Assembly: GCA_024694785.1 (NCBI GenBank)
Contig: JAILJL010000045.1
Location: 1 to 20,659, forward strand
DNA length: 20,659 nucleotides
Reading direction: 5' to 3'
Source: Lachnospiraceae bacterium
GTDB taxonomy: Bacteria; Bacillota; Clostridia; Lachnospirales; Lachnospiraceae
This document shows, in pieces, positions 1-7,673 of this stretch. How positions within the stretch are numbered: position 1 is the stretch's first letter; each line of letters opens with the position of its first letter. The position numbers and the translations under genes are program-made. The notes beneath the pieces were generated by a model, which ran no database searches, had not been told where the DNA came from, and saw only the letters and a program-made list of their open reading frames with translations.

Positions 1-1316
1 CCTGCTCTTGTAAAGAAGAATACTTCGTTTTGAGCATTGCTTTCTTCAATGGCTTCTCTGTTGAGCTTGGCCCAGATTGCAGGCCAGCGGTTATGTATTG
101 ACTCAGGGGACTCGCCGTTATAAAGTACGCAGTCCATAGGAAGGTATTCGCCAAAGTCTGCCATCCATCCGCTTAATCCAAGTTCAATCATATTCTTTTT
201 GATAAGACTCTTATACCAGTCATATGCAAAAGGATTGGTAAGGTCAATCATTGCTGCCGGGAAGGTTGTAATTGTTACAAGGTAATCTTTGCCTTCCTTG
301 TCTTTGACGCAATATCCTTTCTTGGAGGCTTCGGCATAAAGCTCCTTCTCAATCGCCATAAAAGGATTGATGTATCCAAGGAAGTGAATGCCTTTTTCTT
401 TCCATTCGATTATTTTCTTGTCAAGGTTATGATATAAGCCCTTGTCCCATTCCCAGTTCCACATAACCTGATAACCGAAGCCGGTCCGTCTGCAACCGCA
501 CCAGTCTTGAGACCATATACCGCATATTTTCGCATCGGCCTTAAGGCATTTGTCGATTACTTCATCGATGCGTTCGGTACCTTCCTGAACCGCCAGTATC
601 GCACCGTCATATATCCAGGATGGGAGAGCGGTCTGGTGACCCAGCAGATCGCGAAGCTTCTTGCTTAACGCCGGAAAACTGTCAGCGGAATCCACGTAAA
701 GTACCGGAGGCTCCTGCGTATAGATTATGGTTACATTATCGTTTCTGAAGTCGAATTCCGAATAGGTATTAATATCCGCATGTACGAAATATCGTTTACT
801 GGATACGTAAGTCGGTTGTGCGTAATAAGATTCGTAACGATCGAAAGGAAGGGTCTTACCGGGACGTCTGCCTCTTATTTTCTCTTTTATAAGCTTTGTG
901 CCGATACGCTTGGCGTTCTGGTGTTCCGCAACGAAGATACGCACATTTTCTCCCTTAAGATCAAATTCGGAATATGTCTCGCCGCAACCGTAGATATGTT
1001 CATCATCATATGCGGGAAGCATTACCCAATACCGATTGTAATTATTGGCAGAAGGAGAGGCGCTGATATATTCAATCTTGATTCTGCCCGAATTCTCTTC
1101 GGTAATCTCGATACGATGAGAAGAGTTATCCTTGGGATTCGTAAAGACAAGGATAGTCTTGTTGCCATCGTCATAGATGCTGTTCTTAACAAGTTTACTG
1201 ATATGATGATTCTTTTGTTTGTAATTGAAGCTTCCGCGGTTCATGGTAAAGTTGTTTTCGCCCACGCCGACTATCAATTCTATGTGTTTTAATTCCTCGA
1301 AATTTATAGCAGTCAC
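1..1316 (-). CDS. GH31 alpha-glycosidase, YihQ/sulfoquinovosidase-like (partial, C-terminus beyond left edge)
   Basis: Retaining GH31 glycoside hydrolase, expected to cleave a terminal alpha-linked sugar in the cytoplasm; no signal peptide is visible. The first 438 residues are present. The N-terminal beta domain holds an IYGCGE motif, followed by the barrel with AVQEGTE (Q244), SQDWCG (Q270), FGYQVMWNW (280-288) and GWMADFGEYLP, whose D387 is the expected nucleophile. From memory of E. coli YihQ, Q262, Q288, W304 and D405 map to Q244, Q270, W286 and D387, all at a constant offset of 18. The sulfonate-binding R301 maps to Q283, so the substrate may not be sulfoquinovose. The acid/base Asp and the region of YihQ Y508 lie outside the window. 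The start is set at GTG 1316 because the frame is open to there, a GGGATGG stretch lies just upstream, and residues before the internal Met at 1244 look homologous. That internal ATG lacks a good ribosome site. Transcribed divergently from the GH3 gene. Confidence 0.88.
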   Translation of the reverse strand, partial: MTAINFEELKHIELIVGVGENNFTMNRGSFNYKQKNHHISKLVKNSIYDDGNKTILVFTNPKDNSSHRIEITEENSGRIKIEYISASPSANNYNRYWVMLPAYDDEHIYGCGETYSEFDLKGENVRIFVAEHQNAKRIGTKLIKEKIRGRRPGKTLPFDRYESYYAQPTYVSSKRYFVHADINTYSEFDFRNDNVTIIYTQEPPVLYVDSADSFPALSKKLRDLLGHQTALPSWIYDGAILAVQEGTERIDEVIDKCLKADAKICGIWSQDWCGCRRTGFGYQVMWNWEWDKGLYHNLDKKIIEWKEKGIHFLGYINPFMAIEKELYAEASKKGYCVKDKEGKDYLVTITTFPAAMIDLTNPFAYDWYKSLIKKNMIELGLSGWMADFGEYLPMDCVLYNGESPESIHNRWPAIWAKLNREAIEESNAQNEVFFFTRA

Positions 1317-1357
1317 CCCATCCCATAATTTATTAAATGATTTAATTAATTATAGAA

Positions 1358-1366
1358 ATTATATCA
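1358..1366 (-). promoter_or_regulatory. Extended -10 promoter for the GH31 gene
   Basis: On the minus strand the sequence reads TGATATAAT, a perfect extended -10 (TGnTATAAT), 41 bases before the GTG start. No good -35 lies 17 bases upstream (TTTCAC), as is common for extended -10 promoters. Inferred from sequence only. Confidence 0.55.
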
Positions 1367-1426
1367 TAAAAGTAAAAAAAGTGAAAGCAATTGATGAAAA
1401 GAGTGGTTTTATCACGGAGCTTTTTT

Positions 1427-1435
1427 TGATATAAT
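1427..1435 (+). promoter_or_regulatory. Extended -10 promoter for the GH3 gene
   Basis: Reads TGATATAAT, the same extended -10 as the divergent GH31 promoter, 38 bases before the GH3 start. The -35 position (TTTTAT, 1407-1412) is weak. The two -10 elements lie about 70 bases apart, so one regulator bound between them could control both glycosidases. Confidence 0.55.
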
Positions 1436-1461
1436 ACTATCAGGGTAGAGTGACATTGATT

Positions 1462-1467
1462 AGAGGA
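1462..1467 (+). promoter_or_regulatory. Ribosome binding site deciding the GH3 start
   Basis: AGAGGA lies 6 bases before ATG 1474. The longer frame from GTG 1450 has no such site. Confidence 0.7.
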
Positions 1468-1473
1468 ATAATA

Positions 1474-3828
1474 ATGATTAATATTTATGAACAAGCCGCG
1501 AAAATGATATTGGGCATGACGCTTGAAGAGAAAGCGTCTTTGGTATCGGGATTTGACTGCTGGAATACCAAGGTTGTTGAGAGTGTGGGATTAAGCAGTG
1601 TAACGCTTTCGGACGGGCCTCACGGATTAAGAAAACAGATTCAGAGTCAGGATAATCTTGGTATTGGCGGTAGTATACCGGCAACTTCTTTTCCTGCACA
1701 ATGCTTAAGTGCGTGTTCATTTGATCCGACGGTTACTTACAAAATCGGTAAAGCAATCGGTGAAGAATGCAGAAATGCCGATGTTGCTATGATTCTTGGC
1801 CCGGGAATCAATATTAAAAGACATCCTTTATGCGGAAGGAATTTTGAATATTTAAGCGAAGACCCGATCGTGGCAGGTAAGATGGCGGCCGGGTTCATTA
1901 ATGGTGTGCAATCGACGGGTGTCGGTGCATGCATTAAGCATTTTGCAGCTAATAATCAGGAACGCCGCAGAATGACGATTAATGCGATAATAGATGAAAG
2001 AACACTTCATGAGATCTATCTTAAAGGTTTTGAAATTGCTCTAAAGGAAAGCAATCCGCGCGCAATTATGTGTTCATACAATAAGATCAACGGAACATAT
2101 GCAAGCGAGAATGAATATATACTGACCGATATTTTAAGAAATAAGTGGAAGTACTACGGACTTACGATATCGGACTGGGGAGCCGTGCACGACAGAGTTA
2201 TGGGTCTTATGGCAGGACTTGATCTTGAGATGCCGGGATCTGCCGGTGTTAATGATGCCAAGATTATTGAAGGCATCAATACAGGCAGGCTTACAGAGAA
2301 AGCTTTGGACAGAGCGGTCATGCATATAATTGTATATGTGCTTGCAACGGACAGAAATGTCGGAATTAAGTTCAAATGCGACTTTGAAGAGCATCATAGA
2401 GTGGCTGTGTGTGCAGCAAGAGAATCTATGGTATTGCTTAAAAATGATGATGATATATTGCCTGTAAAGTCAGGTTCGATTGCGGTTATAGGAGATTTTG
2501 CCGTTAATCCGCGCTATCAGGGTGCGGGTTCTTCAAAAGTAACTCCGAATAATCTTGACTGCCCATTGGAAGAATTAAAGAAAGCAGGTCTTGATATAGA
2601 ATATGCAAAGGGATATTCGTCAAAGCCTGACAGTAAGCTTATAGAGGAAGCGTGTGAAATTGCGAAAGGAAAGGACCATGTAATTATCTTTGCAGGACTT
2701 ACCGAGAGATATGAGTCGGAAGGTGTCGATAGACGTGATATGAGCATGCCTGATTCTCATAACGAACTTATCAAAGAGGTATGTAAGGTTAATAAGAACG
2801 TTATTGTTGTTCTTATGTGCGGTGCGCCGGTTTTAATGCCGTGGATAGACGATGTTAAGGCAGTACTTCTTGCTTACCTCGGCGGAGAAGGTGTAGGTGA
2901 AGCAATAGCTGATATTGTGACCGGTAAAGTATCGCCATCCGGTAAGCTTGCTGAGACCTGGCCAATATCGCTTGAAAGTGTTGCAAGTAATGAGAATTTC
3001 CCGGGTGATATGAGAACTGTAGCATATAAAGAGACAATTTATGTGGGCTACAGAGATTATATTACCAATAATAAGAGAACAAGATATAATTTCACGCATG
3101 GATTGTCGTATTCGAAGTTCGCTTATAATACAGGCCGTTCTCAGCAATATGCTAACTTTGGTGACAAGTTTAATGTAAGCTTCGCTGTTAAGAATACAGG
3201 CAATATTACAGCCAAAGAGACATCTTTTGTATTTGTACAGAAAATGGATGAGGGAGTATATATGCCGAAGCTTACCCTGGTAGGATTTGCAAAGCATGAG
3301 TACAGACCCGGCGAAGAGCATATGGTTACCGTTAACATAGATACGAAGGATTTCGGATATTACCATACGGGAATCAAAGATTTCTATGCTTCGAGCGGTG
3401 TATATAATCTGTACTGCGGTACCTCGATAGATAATCTTGTTCCGCTTACACAGGTAATACTTAAATCTGAGGAGATAGCGGAACCTTCTTACGCACCGAA
3501 TGACTTTGAGAAGCTTACAGGTCATAAGCTTCCCGAGCCGGTATATAGGATTAAAAGGCCTTATACAATGGAGAATTGCCTGGATGATGCAAAGCATACA
3601 TTGCTTGGCAAAATGGTTATAATGATAATAAGGCATGTTGCGGGTAATCCTGCGGATCGTGAGAGCGGGCAGGATCTTATGATTGATGCAAGTCTTGTGG
3701 AGATGCCGTTCTTTGCGCTTATGATGTCTTCGGCCGGACAGATTTCGGAAGAGGGCATGCAGGGAATTATCGATTTAATCAACGGAAAGATTCTAAGGGG
3801 AATATATAAGATATTGAAGAATAAGTAA
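1474..3828 (+). CDS. GH3 beta-glucosidase-type glycoside hydrolase
   Basis: Family 3 glycosidase of 784 residues that should release beta-linked sugars, probably glucose, from oligosaccharides inside the cell; there is no signal peptide. The N-terminal barrel carries the KHF substrate-binding motif (K155, H156, with ERRR just after) and the TISDWG motif whose D234 is the expected nucleophile. The second alpha/beta domain has LTERYESEGVDRR, where E416 is the likely acid/base by analogy with the family's SEGxDR motif. A fibronectin III-like domain follows (about 570-680). A helical C-terminal tail contains a PFFALMMSSAGQIS stretch and ends in a Lys-rich segment; comparable tails occur in other Firmicute GH3 enzymes. 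No PA14 insert is seen. The start is ATG 1474, with AGAGGA 6 bases upstream. A hairpin terminator follows at once, so the gene is probably monocistronic. Exact sugar specificity cannot be read from the sequence. Confidence 0.94.
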   Translation: MINIYEQAAKMILGMTLEEKASLVSGFDCWNTKVVESVGLSSVTLSDGPHGLRKQIQSQDNLGIGGSIPATSFPAQCLSACSFDPTVTYKIGKAIGEECRNADVAMILGPGINIKRHPLCGRNFEYLSEDPIVAGKMAAGFINGVQSTGVGACIKHFAANNQERRRMTINAIIDERTLHEIYLKGFEIALKESNPRAIMCSYNKINGTYASENEYILTDILRNKWKYYGLTISDWGAVHDRVMGLMAGLDLEMPGSAGVNDAKIIEGINTGRLTEKALDRAVMHIIVYVLATDRNVGIKFKCDFEEHHRVAVCAARESMVLLKNDDDILPVKSGSIAVIGDFAVNPRYQGAGSSKVTPNNLDCPLEELKKAGLDIEYAKGYSSKPDSKLIEEACEIAKGKDHVIIFAGLTERYESEGVDRRDMSMPDSHNELIKEVCKVNKNVIVVLMCGAPVLMPWIDDVKAVLLAYLGGEGVGEAIADIVTGKVSPSGKLAETWPISLESVASNENFPGDMRTVAYKETIYVGYRDYITNNKRTRYNFTHGLSYSKFAYNTGRSQQYANFGDKFNVSFAVKNTGNITAKETSFVFVQKMDEGVYMPKLTLVGFAKHEYRPGEEHMVTVNIDTKDFGYYHTGIKDFYASSGVYNLYCGTSIDNLVPLTQVILKSEEIAEPSYAPNDFEKLTGHKLPEPVYRIKRPYTMENCLDDAKHTLLGKMVIMIIRHVAGNPADRESGQDLMIDASLVEMPFFALMMSSAGQISEEGMQGIIDLINGKILRGIYKILKNK

Positions 3829-3830
3829 TG

Positions 3831-3860
3831 AAAGGCGGTTATTGAAGGATAACCGCTTTT
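3831..3860 (+). terminator. Rho-independent terminator after the GH3 gene
   Basis: AAAGGCGGTTAT pairs with ATAACCGCTTTT (8 perfect inner pairs GCGGTTAT, then one G-T pair and A-T pairs) around a 6-base loop TGAAGG. A T-rich run follows. It sits 2 bases after the stop codon. Confidence 0.85.
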
Positions 3861-3890
3861 GTCTTATAAGATTAAGCAAAAAGCTTTTGA

Positions 3891-3920
3891 TTGAAAAAAA
3901 ACCGAAAGATTTGGTATAAT
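3891..3920 (+). promoter_or_regulatory. Promoter of the tocopherol cyclase-like/NAGPA operon
   Basis: TTGAAA (3891-3896), an 18-base spacer, then TATAAT (3915-3920) preceded by TGG, giving also an extended -10. This close match means that ATG 3919, which falls inside the -10, cannot be the start of the next gene. Confidence 0.75.
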
Positions 3921-3943
3921 GGAAAGAGTTATGAAAAATATGC

Positions 3944-3949
3944 GGGAGG
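3944..3949 (+). promoter_or_regulatory. Ribosome binding site deciding the start at 3955
   Basis: GGGAGG lies 5 bases before ATG 3955. The in-frame ATGs at 3919 and 3931 have no such site, and the first lies in the promoter. Confidence 0.75.
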
Positions 3950-3954
3950 TTTGT

Positions 3955-5091
3955 ATGGGCAATAGAAGTGATTTGAACAGAGATCAGTATATGCTTACAG
4001 GTAGGCTCGCAAGAAAAGGGTATGACTGGTGGTGGCATAATTTTACCGGTATTAATGAAGAGACCGGTGAACGAAAGCAGTTTTACATTGAGTTTTTTGG
4101 TTGTAATCCTAAGAAAGCCAAGGATGTACCGTATTTTGTGTGGAACAAGCCAAAGAAGAAGCTTGGCGACAGACCATCTTATTTTATGGTTAATGTGGGC
4201 TACTGGGGCAAGGATCATGCGCAGTTACATCGGTTTTTTGCATGGAAGGATGTCAGGCTTCATCCGGGAGCTCCTTTTGTTATTGAAGCGGGCGATTGTA
4301 TATGCAGCGAAGTCTATACGGAAGGTTATGTCAGCGTACATAGTGACGAGGAGAGGATGCATCCGGAATGGATGAGCGATGCGGGTTCCATGTCATGGGC
4401 ATTGGAAATCAATAAGAAGATTGCTTACAATGTAGGATATGGGGCAGCTGCTTTTTTCAGGAAGATTAATGCCTTTGAGATGTTCTGGCATGCGGAAGGT
4501 ATCAAGACTGAGTATAAGGGCGAAGTAATTCTTAATGGCGAAAGATATATTGTGATTCCGAAAGAATGCAACGGTTATGCGGATAAGAATTGGGGAAGGG
4601 ACTTTACTTCTCCGTGGATATGGTTGTCATCCAATAATCTTACAAGTCTGACAACCGGAGAAAAGCTTAGAAACAGCGTTTTTGAAATAGGCGGAGGACG
4701 CCCGAAAGTAGGATTTGTGGCTCTTGATAAGAAGCTTCTTGGCGTATTTCATTACGAAGGCAAAGATTATGAGTTTAATTTTTCAAAGTTCTGGACTAAG
4801 TCAAGAACGAGATTCAAATGCTATGAGACCGGAAAAGAAATTATATGGCATATAATCCAGGATACAAGACGTGCGCGCCTTGTTACCAATGTTCATTGCA
4901 GGAAGGATGAAATGCTTAACATTAATTACGAATCACCGGACGGATATAAGCGTCATAACAGGTTATGGAACGGCGGAACCGGACGTGGTGAACTTATATT
5001 ATACAAGAAAGGATTATTTGGAAGATTAAGTCTCGTCGATGATGTGCTGGCAGAAGAGATAGGATGCGAATACGGCGAGTATAATAATTAG
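3955..5091 (+). CDS. Tocopherol cyclase-like family protein
   Basis: A 378-residue protein of the tocopherol cyclase family, a lipocalin/Svf1-like double beta-barrel fold. The family hallmark is clear: GYADKNWGRDF (207-217) followed by PWIWLSSNNL matches the 'Y-x-x-KNWG-x-x-F-x-x-W-x-W-x-x-x-N' core of plant and cyanobacterial tocopherol cyclases. The aromatic-rich N-terminus (YDWWWHNF, then QFYIEFFG) fits the first barrel. No signal peptide or membrane helix is seen, so it is probably cytoplasmic. An anaerobic Firmicute is not expected to make tocopherol, so the true ligand is unknown: a lipid, quinone-like or isoprenoid compound is a guess. The start at 3955 follows GGGAGG; the longest frame begins inside the promoter. 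The next gene starts 9 bases after the stop, so the two form an operon. The family assignment is sure, the function is not. Confidence 0.85.
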   Translation: MGNRSDLNRDQYMLTGRLARKGYDWWWHNFTGINEETGERKQFYIEFFGCNPKKAKDVPYFVWNKPKKKLGDRPSYFMVNVGYWGKDHAQLHRFFAWKDVRLHPGAPFVIEAGDCICSEVYTEGYVSVHSDEERMHPEWMSDAGSMSWALEINKKIAYNVGYGAAAFFRKINAFEMFWHAEGIKTEYKGEVILNGERYIVIPKECNGYADKNWGRDFTSPWIWLSSNNLTSLTTGEKLRNSVFEIGGGRPKVGFVALDKKLLGVFHYEGKDYEFNFSKFWTKSRTRFKCYETGKEIIWHIIQDTRRARLVTNVHCRKDEMLNINYESPDGYKRHNRLWNGGTGRGELILYKKGLFGRLSLVDDVLAEEIGCEYGEYNN

Positions 5092-5094
5092 GGA
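5090..5094 (+). promoter_or_regulatory. Ribosome binding site deciding the start at 5101
   Basis: AGGGA overlaps the previous stop codon. It directly abuts ATG 5095 but lies 6 bases before ATG 5101, the normal spacing, so the second ATG is preferred. Confidence 0.5.
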
Positions 5095-5100
5095 ATGAGT

Positions 5101-6312
5101 ATGGAAATTAACGAAATGAAAGAAAATGACAATAGAAACGGACAGCCGTCAAAGAAGCTTATAGGCGGTATGATAGCAATGGCGGTGGTGCTGTTTCTAG
5201 TAATATCGTACATATTCGTGATGTATACGGATAATGCCTTTATATCGAAATGGCGCACGATATATATTGAGACTGCAATGTCTACCAAGACACACCAGTG
5301 GCTTGCAGAGTGGTTCATTCCTCATAGTGTAATCGAGGAAGTAATGGAGAATAAGCGCGAGGAGCTGGAAAGACAGAGAGATAACAATAGTGACTGGGGT
5401 GACTCCGGTGAATTCGACGATGAGAATGTGGCAGGTGAAAGAGACTTCTATAAGGTCTATTATGAGCTTGATACGGAAGAATTTAAGCTTTATCTTAAGC
5501 AGCATCCGGAACTTTTAAGTGATGGTTACGAGAACCTTGTGATTGAGGATCTCGAGGGCGAATTGGGACTTATGACTGCGCAGGGTGATCCGCTTCTTGT
5601 TGTCAATGCAAAGGAGAAGTGTCTTATAATAAGACTGTCCGGAAGTGGATACGAAGGCAAAATGGCGATTGTTAAGGATTCATCCAAGGTTACTCTTGCC
5701 AAGTCGGAGATGCTCGGTTCCTACGGGCAGGAAGTTGAGACATATGCAAAGAAGTATGATGCTTTGATTGCAATTAACGGTTCGATGTTCTCAGATGCGG
5801 GTGGTCACGGAAGCGGCGGCATTGTCCGCGGATGTCTTGTCATTGATGGTGTTGACTATGGTGAACCTAAGGGTGATGACTGGAAATTCTTCGGTATGAA
5901 GAAAGATGACGATCATCTTAATATCGTAACGTACAGTCCCTCGATAGTAAATGAATACAGGTGGGCAATTCAGTGCTATCCGGCGCTTGTAATCAACGGA
6001 AATTCAATTGTTGACGGTACTTTCGGAATGGGAATCCATCCCCGTGCTGCAATAGGTCAGAATTTAAGAGGCGATTTCTTCCTGCTTGTGATTGACGGAC
6101 GACAGGTGGGATACAGCCTTGGCTGTACGGTTTCTGATTGTGCTTACCATATGGCAAAGTACGATGCATATCAGGCGGTTAATATTGATGGTGGAAGCTC
6201 GGCTGTTATGTTTTATCTTGGTCAGCAGATAACCAAGTCTTCATCCGCAACGGGACGCGGCAGATATATACCGGATTCAATTATGGTATTAAGGCAGAAT
6301 AGTGGTAATTAA
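5101..6312 (+). CDS. Membrane-anchored phosphodiester glycosidase (NAGPA-domain) protein
   Basis: A 403-residue protein with one N-terminal membrane segment (about residues 20-42, after a short Lys/Arg-containing cytoplasmic tail) and no clear cleavage site, so it is likely an outside-facing anchored protein. An acidic, charged linker (about 75-125) leads to a C-terminal NAGPA domain (about 190-400). The family signatures are ALIAINGSMF (N226), the later HPRAAIGQ segment, a DGR motif and NIDGGSSAVMF (361-371, with D363). The domain is named after the lysosomal enzyme that removes N-acetylglucosamine from a phosphodiester. Bacterial relatives are linked to exopolysaccharide or to trimming of teichoic acid-type polymers, so an envelope glycan is the likely substrate (inferred). 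It shares an operon with the tocopherol cyclase-like gene. ATG 5095 is an alternative start two codons upstream. Confidence 0.88.
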   Translation: MEINEMKENDNRNGQPSKKLIGGMIAMAVVLFLVISYIFVMYTDNAFISKWRTIYIETAMSTKTHQWLAEWFIPHSVIEEVMENKREELERQRDNNSDWGDSGEFDDENVAGERDFYKVYYELDTEEFKLYLKQHPELLSDGYENLVIEDLEGELGLMTAQGDPLLVVNAKEKCLIIRLSGSGYEGKMAIVKDSSKVTLAKSEMLGSYGQEVETYAKKYDALIAINGSMFSDAGGHGSGGIVRGCLVIDGVDYGEPKGDDWKFFGMKKDDDHLNIVTYSPSIVNEYRWAIQCYPALVINGNSIVDGTFGMGIHPRAAIGQNLRGDFFLLVIDGRQVGYSLGCTVSDCAYHMAKYDAYQAVNIDGGSSAVMFYLGQQITKSSSATGRGRYIPDSIMVLRQNSGN

Positions 6313-6319
6313 GCATTAT

Positions 6320-6353
6320 AAAAGCTCTTCACGTGTGGTTGTGAAGAGCTTTT
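6320..6353. terminator. Bidirectional terminator between convergent genes
   Basis: AAAAGCTCTTCAC (6320-6332) pairs perfectly over 13 bases with GTGAAGAGCTTTT (6341-6353) around the 8-base loop GTGTGGTT. It is followed by T residues on the plus strand and has a TTTTAT tail on the minus strand. It lies 7 bases past each of the two stop codons and can serve both the NAGPA gene and the DUF4317 gene. Confidence 0.9.
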
Positions 6354-6359
6354 TTAGTG

Positions 6360-7511
6360 TTATTCTTCTTCGGAATGATCATCGAAAGCAAAGGTTCTTG
6401 CATCAATTCCATTAACAGTAAGGTGTGAATCGACAGCAATGACAAGGCACTGCTGACCGTCAATTACTTTGGTGCGAAGTAAATCCGTACGTTCCGGGTT
6501 GACTCTTATGGATATGTCCGGAGTCTCTATCTTGAAACTTCGTTTATTGATAAGAGATGCTGCTGGGATCGTCTCGCCTTGCCCGATAGAGTCATTGAAT
6601 TTGTCATCAAATGAGGTCATTTTGTCTCCATCGGCGCCTGCATCGTAGAAAATCTGCTTTAATTCGTCTTTGGTAATCATAACAGGGTCGGGATTATCGG
6701 CATTCATATCGACAAGTTCCTTGATGTTATCATGTATGTTCTTGACAACTTCGAATTCGCAGGTCTCATTAAGAGTATCTTCAATAAGCGTGTTAAAATT
6801 GGCTTTCTGCTCAATTATGGTTCTTGCAGGCTCGGCGTGAAGCACCTTTTCTATGAATTCAGGATGCATTTCCTTGGCAGTTTTTGAATAGTACAATACA
6901 GAGTGAAGATCGGTATTTCTGTCATTAAATGCAGGGAACATAAAAGCTGTAAGCGGTGGTTCGACTACCCAGTCACGTATTCTGTCACGAATAAGATTCT
7001 CTTCAGCATCGTAGCTTAGGCCCCCTTTAGTTAAAGTAACGGGACAGATAAGCGCATTAAGATATGAGAATACATCTTCCGATGCGTCTTCAAGATCGAG
7101 TGAATCTTTGGTCTTGCCCGGAATGTCGTATTTGGAGTGAATCAATATAATATAGTAGTTCTGTCCGTATTCGTAAGACGCAATAATCTTGTCGAAGAAT
7201 TCGTCAATAAGGGCGTCGTCTTTTAATTCAGACTTGTTAAGATTATAAAGGAAATCCCATTCGCCGCCCGGATTCTCCGCGTCAACGGAAAATTCCATTG
7301 TGAAAAGATTGGTTCCGATGGAGCCGGAGAGTGATTTGCGGAATAAATCATAATACTTGTATTCTTCTTCTTTACTTAGACTTAAGAATGCTTCTTTCAT
7401 GCTGCATTTAATCTCTTTGTTGGCATCGACATAGCATGCTGCAATACGGCTTATGGCGCATCTGTCTTCGGTAAATTGCTTTTTAATCTCTGAAATTTCT
7501 TTTTTATTCAT
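6360..7511 (-). CDS. DUF4317 family protein
   Basis: A 383-residue protein that I recognise as DUF4317 from its N-terminus (MNKKEISEIKKQFTEDRC, then ISRIAACYVD), a signature seen in many Clostridia. It has no signal peptide, no membrane segment and no known catalytic motif. It is acidic, soluble and mixed alpha/beta, with a central segment (EPPLTAFMFPAFNDRNTDLH) typical of the family, and ends in an acidic tail (DDHSEEE). The role is unknown for the whole family. The start is firm: AAGGAAGG lies 6 bases before ATG 7511. It has its own promoter (7543-7571), is monocistronic, and runs convergent to the NAGPA operon and divergent from the GreA-like operon. The family call is recollection, not a search. 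Confidence 0.85.
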   Translation of the reverse strand: MNKKEISEIKKQFTEDRCAISRIAACYVDANKEIKCSMKEAFLSLSKEEEYKYYDLFRKSLSGSIGTNLFTMEFSVDAENPGGEWDFLYNLNKSELKDDALIDEFFDKIIASYEYGQNYYIILIHSKYDIPGKTKDSLDLEDASEDVFSYLNALICPVTLTKGGLSYDAEENLIRDRIRDWVVEPPLTAFMFPAFNDRNTDLHSVLYYSKTAKEMHPEFIEKVLHAEPARTIIEQKANFNTLIEDTLNETCEFEVVKNIHDNIKELVDMNADNPDPVMITKDELKQIFYDAGADGDKMTSFDDKFNDSIGQGETIPAASLINKRSFKIETPDISIRVNPERTDLLRTKVIDGQQCLVIAVDSHLTVNGIDARTFAFDDHSEEE

Positions 7512-7542
7512 GATAATCCTTCCTTATCAAAACGCTTATTTG

Positions 7543-7571
7543 ATAATACCAAAGGATATTTTTAAGGTCAA
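7543..7571 (-). promoter_or_regulatory. Promoter of the DUF4317 gene
   Basis: On the minus strand TTGACC (7571-7566), a 17-base spacer, then TATTAT (7548-7543) preceded by TGG. The -35 lies inside a perfect 10-base palindrome, GTCAATTGAC (7567-7576), which could be an operator half or a chance feature of the -35. Confidence 0.75.
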
Positions 7572-7625
7572 TTGACTTTTTATAGTAAAAATCAATTCCA
7601 AATTGTGTAATTTTCGTATTGTTTA

Positions 7626-7654
7626 TTGCCATAACAGTTTGTATGCCTTAAAAT
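7626..7654 (+). promoter_or_regulatory. Promoter of the GreA-like/kinase/asparaginase operon
   Basis: TTGCCA (7626-7631), a 17-base spacer and TAAAAT (7649-7654); each box matches the consensus at 5 of 6 positions. The first coding base is 20 bases beyond the -10, so the leader is very short. No internal promoter is obvious in the four-gene operon. Confidence 0.7.
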
Positions 7655-7660
7655 ATAGTT

Positions 7661-7666
7661 GAGGTG
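7661..7666 (+). promoter_or_regulatory. Ribosome binding site deciding the start at 7674
   Basis: GAGGTG lies 7 bases before ATG 7674. The longer frame from TTG 7659 would begin upstream of this site. Confidence 0.6.
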
Positions 7667-7673
7667 TAGTGTG

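Noticed and set aside
780..1292. Plus-strand open frame of 170 residues
   Set aside because: It lies antisense to the GH31 gene, whose minus-strand frame shows continuous homology to YihQ. The plus-strand protein has no family resemblance and no ribosome site.
2833..3636. Minus-strand open frame of 267 residues inside the GH3 gene
   Set aside because: The GH3 frame is fully supported by family motifs here. The antisense protein is Cys/Ile/Tyr-rich low-quality text without a ribosome site or known domain.
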